A stretch of DNA of 64,000 nucleotides, from NCBI GenBank assembly GCA_011009095.1, contig VTPC01090547.1, forward strand, positions 186,001 to 250,000, given 5' to 3'. Position 1 is the first letter of the stretch; each line of letters starts with the position of its first letter. The notes beneath the pieces were generated by a model that saw nothing but the letters and a program-made list of their open reading frames with translations, was not told the DNA's origin and did not search any database. Origin of the DNA: Ignelater luminosus. Lineage: Eukaryota > Arthropoda > Insecta > Coleoptera > Elateridae. Positions 60,410-64,000 of the stretch are shown here, in pieces. Both the position numbers and the translations under genes were made by a program.

Positions 60410-62145
60410 TGCAAAAGTTTTAACGGGGATAAAATTGAACAAATAGTCTTTTATGCTAAAGGCTTGGTGAAGCGCAGGGCCAAGTTTGTTCTTCTTTGCC
60501 TTGACAATACTTGTACTGCAGAAACTTTGACTACCGACTGGAACAGATAACAAACGCCATTACATTGAGGCTTATCTGAATGGTTTCAAGGACTGTAACA
60601 GTTACTACAACTTACTGAAATTCCATTGGCAAGAAAAACGTGGATGTTTCACCTAGAGATTCTGACAGCTTTCCTTGAAATATCTCTGTTCTACTCAGAA
60701 CTCTTTAAGCAAGATGGCTGATTGACAGCTCTAACGTAATACGATCAAAAAACAGAAGAAATGCAAAAGTAAAATTGTAATTTTTACAGTCCCTTCATTT
60801 AAAAGCTCTTAAAAGCAATAGTTTGTATTGATAACTATAAATTATGATCTCTTTTGTTCAATATTGAACATTTCCTGTTTAAATTGTAAATTCTAAAAAC
60901 TAAACTAAAAAATTTGTTGTAAATCAACAGTTTTATTAATAATTGTTTATCGATTAAATTAATTTACTGTTGCAAAATGAATTAAGCTAATATTGTCAGA
61001 GTTTAATAAGTAAATATGAAAACCAAATAATTCTGGGAATATTAAAGTTTAATTATACAAAAATTTGAATACATTACATCTAGGAATTTTCCGCTTTAGC
61101 TTGCTACGTGTATGCGCTGCGAAATTCCGGACATTAAAACATAAGTTTTTAAGGAACAAGTTTTCCTAAGTGCAATAAAGTCAAAATTAATTTACATTCT
61201 GCAGGTAGCACCTGCAACTCATCAAAATTCTTAAGAACAGTTCTTATAGAATTTCTGAGAAAATACGTTTAAAGGCATATTGTTGGCGTGTCTACTTTAA
61301 GTGTTAGTAGTTTGCATTGCCACTGTAGAACCTTCCCGTAATTCTACTTCTGGTATCTTTTATCGCATTGCGATCGTCTTGAAACCTCTATCGATTGGTT
61401 TGATTTTGATATAGATAAGGCAGAATTCCAACAATTACGAAATTAGAAAAAAAAATGCTCAGGAAGACTTATACCTTAAATCCTCCATTTTAAAAAAGCA
61501 AATTTTGTGCTGCAATGCTTTTTAATCAAATCTAGTCAAGTTCGATTATTAATAATAAACATGATCACAATAAAACAGGCTGTTAGGAAACAAAGTTACC
61601 TATCTGTCGGATATATTGATTATTAAAAAGCTTTTGACTGCTATTTGGGCCTTTTTTGAATATTGACCACTTACATTGTCTGAAAATATCTTGGGCAATA
61701 ACTAAACATTGTCTGTTAAGGAAGACCGCACAAAATGAGAAGACCTAGATAACAATAAAATCATAATTACAATACTAATAATCCACAGGAGGTAAGCATG
61801 CTATTACTTATTGAGATAGTTACAAAAGTATAGTCTCAGACGCACTAGAAAATCAGGCTGATTCTCTCATAGAACGTCAATCTAATACAGATGACAATAG
61901 CAATGTTTTGACAAAAAAAATGACGCCACCATCAACAAAGGAAATACTACCAAATGATACCAAGGACAGTGTCATCCATTGCTATTATAAAGCATCAGAC
62001 GTAGGATTTGCCATCCATTTCTACCAAGAGAAGATGTTTGGCTTATTTAAAGCAGAACATACAATTGTATTTCAGAGCAACAAAAAACAACTATTTAATA
62101 ATTATTGTCTAAAACTGTTATAGTAGGGGTACAAGAAAAAAATAA
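60410..62145. other. No gene recognised
   Basis: Plus-strand 60465-60720 has scattered coding-like bits (RRAKFVLLCLDN) that do not join. The frame at 61908-62123 is unmatched and may be the 5' part of the following LINE. Confidence 0.3.
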
Positions 62146-62149
62146 CAAA

Positions 62150-62914
62150 TTCTTAAGAAATCTAACAAGACTAAGTCAACATAAATTATAAATATGAAAA
62201 TGACAAACACAAAATCAAAATTAAATCAAAATGGCTATCCAAACAAAGATTTAAGGTAATCGACTATAAACACAGTAAGGAATAAAATTCAGAACAATCT
62301 TACATACAGAAAACATAAAGGAAATAACAATATCATGAATCAGATGTTAATAAACAGCTCCACCAGAAAACATGAAAATAGTTTGTTGCAAAATAAGAAA
62401 GACAAACTCTACAGCTTAATGCATAAAGCTAAAACCTAAATACAATGCCCAGATTCTTAACACAGAAGCTTACACACTTAATGCCAAAAGAGAAAAATAC
62501 AAAACATCTAGAAATACTCAAACGTATCTTCCTGAACACATGTGTGCCAAAAAACCGAGCAACAAGAAAATGCTGAAAAAATTTTCAAAAGTATGCAAAA
62601 AGGAATTTATCATTGATTTAATAGTACGTGATGATACAAGCACATAAGACCAAGCGAAAACCGCTTCACTCTATGCAGACTATAGGAAGGCTTTTGCGTG
62701 TATACCCCACAGCTGGTTGCTGGAGATTTTGGACACACAAAAATCAATCCGAAAATTTTAAATTTTCTTCAGAATGCGGTGAGAAAAACAATACTTTAAC
62801 ATAGTAAATGGGGACATTTTACCACAATGTCTATTCTGATCAATAAGTGAATCTTTCAAGGCGATACACTAAGCTGTGTATTATTTTACTTAGCACTCAC
62901 TTTAGTGAAGTAAA
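62150..62914 (+). pseudogene. LINE relic, truncated by the Transib-like element
   Basis: Plus strand, same family as 48300-49900. Recognisable RT pieces: ADYRKAFACIPHSWLLEIL (62678-62735, family DYKKAFDSVPHSWL), then after a frameshift INPKILNFLQNAVRKTIL (about 62745-62800), and IFQGDTLSCVLFYLALTLV (about 62851-62908, family GIFQGD(S/T)LS). The frame ends at 62911, and five bases later the CACTGTG end of the next element begins. The catalytic YMDD box and the C-terminus are absent from this window. The region 62150-62640 is AT-rich and only loosely coding-like. Confidence 0.65.
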
Positions 62915-62919
62915 CATCG
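62915..62919. repeat. Possible 5-bp target duplication of the Transib-like element
   Basis: CATCG immediately precedes the CACTGTG terminus. Transib elements make 5-bp duplications. The partner copy lies outside the window, so this is unproven. Confidence 0.3.
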
Positions 62920-64000
62920 CACTGTGGTGTGACAAAAGTCGAAAATGTAATAAAACGTATTAGAAATACAGCCTATATTGGTATTTGGAGTCGCTGATTT
63001 CGAATTTGATGTTCTTTTTTGAAAAAAACATGATGGCGGATATGAAATGAAAAACTCTACTCAGTATAAAAATGCGTTTCAAAAGTATTTATTCAATAAA
63101 AAAAACAAACGAATCTAATTTTCTTTATTTTGCTCTTCGGAGAAATCTTCAGAACTTTCTGATTCATCAGTTTTTGCCACATAGTTTTTATTATCACTGT
63201 GATCTAGTGGCAGTAAAAGTTTTATTGCTTCCGAAGATAAAATATTAGTACTTGCCTTTGGCAGTTTTTCTTAAACTTGTAATTAATGGGTCTGAAGATT
63301 TCAGAATTTCGTGACTCCTGAGCATCTTCCGATAATTGCCCGGTCGGTAATATGCAAGATTTTACAATTGCAGCTCCATGGATTAACACTTTGTGTGCCG
63401 CAGTCGACATACAATACCATGGGTATTTTTCAACGAACATACTCGCAGTAACCAAACAATATTTTTCAAATAATTCTACATCTACAGCAAAGCCGCTTGA
63501 CAACACTTGTAAAATAATGTAGAAACGATTTTTCAAATGTTCGTCAACGCCTAAAATGTTTGCTGATACAGAAGAATGCTCAAAGAAGCGACGAGTAGTA
63601 TTGCCATCGTTTGCGTTACCATATTCAGATTTCGGACGATCAATAATTAAACCTAATTGCTCCTTAAATCCTTTCTGCATCGCGGTTTTTCGATCAGCTG
63701 TAAATTTCTTGTTTTTCTCAGTTCGTGCCTGCCATTGCTTAATTCCATTGAGAGCCCCAGATTCAATGCTAAAGTGTCTATTGCTTTGTCCTTCATTAAG
63801 CCAATTTTATTGAAATCTTTTGAAGTAGCTTTGCACAAAGAACATCGCATGGATGACTTTGTCAACGTTAACGCATTATACACTTTCCCATCTATCATTG
63901 TAAATACCATATCACAATGTATTACTATGTCTTTGCCATCCATCACGATATTAAAAGGAACAGGACGTGAAATTTGTTCATCTATGAAATCTTTCCCTCA
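62920..64000 (-). mobile_element. RAG1/Transib-like DNA transposon, left end, continues past window
   Basis: The left end reads CACTGTGGTGTGACAAAAG. CACTGTG is the reverse complement of the V(D)J heptamer CACAGTG and fits the CACWGTG-type termini known for Transib transposons. It sits 195 bp outside the stop codon of the RAG1-like gene on the minus strand, as a 3' UTR and terminal repeat would. A polyadenylation signal (AATAAA on the minus strand, 63088-63093) lies about 22 bases after the stop codon. The right end is beyond base 64000, so the inverted repeat cannot be confirmed here. The element appears to have inserted into the LINE relic on its left. Confidence 0.65.
63115..64000 (-). pseudogene. 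RAG1/Transib-like transposase, C-terminal part, broken
   Basis: Minus strand. The first open piece (63653-63946) contains MIDGKVYNALT and the Cys pair CSLCKATSKDF. The next frame has IKQWQARTEKNKKFT, MQKGFKEQLGLIIDRPKSE and NANDGNTTRRFF, then VDVELFEKYC and FVEKYPWYCMSTAAHKVLIH followed by GAAIVKSCILPTGQLSEDAQ and ESRN. CSLC and HKVLIH have the same spacing as the zinc ligands of vertebrate RAG1 (CxxC; HxxxxH). The SED.QESRN stretch, starting 16 residues after the second His, corresponds to the segment holding RAG1's catalytic Glu. The first catalytic Asp is off-window. Lesions: a TGA at 63998-64000, a deletion/frameshift near 63760, loss of about 30 residues after ESRN, and a frameshift near 63250. 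The tail ends EESSEDFSEE-like at 63115. Non-functional. Confidence 0.75.

Noticed and set aside
63556-63813. 85-codon plus-strand frame
   Set aside because: Antisense to the RAG1/Transib-like gene.
1-64000. CRISPR array, bacterial operon or prophage
   Set aside because: No regularly spaced identical repeats, no ribosome-binding-site-led gene strings, and base composition plus transposon content are those of an insect nuclear genome.

Overview
This window is eukaryotic, AT-rich DNA from an invertebrate, most likely an insect. No operons, ribosome-binding sites, long intact ORFs, rRNA, convincing tRNA or CRISPR array are visible. The recognisable coding material is almost entirely transposon relics of arthropod type: mariner, pogo/Tigger-like, piggyBac, Transib/RAG1-like, Jockey-like, R1-like and other non-LTR elements, and BEL/Pao. 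I cannot fix the insect order. The window behaves like intergenic or large-intron sequence that has become a transposon graveyard. The best hint of a host gene is one 99-bp exon-like block at 13917-14015.

Layout. 1-7 kb: mostly non-coding, with a duplicated GGCGGCCAT block, a degenerate transposon ORF and a fragment of LINE reverse transcriptase. 7061-8332: a complete, young mariner with perfect 30-bp inverted repeats and a TA duplication. 11-12.6 kb: a decayed pogo-like transposase. 14-16.1 kb: an old LINE with a second, R1-like LINE nested inside it. 20.6-21.7 kb: a piggyBac pseudogene. 24.7-41 kb: mostly non-coding, with a dispersed repeat, degenerate tandem repeats, a hairpin MITE and a CpG-richer block. 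41.2-52 kb: a dense cluster of relics (Jockey-like LINE, second copy of the dispersed repeat, LINE RT, BEL/Pao gag-protease, another LINE, second pogo-like). 54-56 kb: a truncated second mariner followed by an unclassified GC-elevated block. 60-64 kb: unidentified coding-like remnants, a LINE relic, and the edge of a RAG1/Transib-like transposon that runs off the window end.

None of the transposase or polymerase genes is intact, so no autonomous activity is expected from this window alone. The mariner is the closest to functional (one stop, one frameshift). The most interesting element is the RAG1/Transib-like one at the right edge. It keeps the C..C and H....H zinc-ligand pattern and the catalytic-glutamate neighbourhood of RAG1, and it starts with a CACTGTG heptamer exactly where a LINE reading frame is interrupted.

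All protein family assignments come from motifs recognised by eye; no database search was run.
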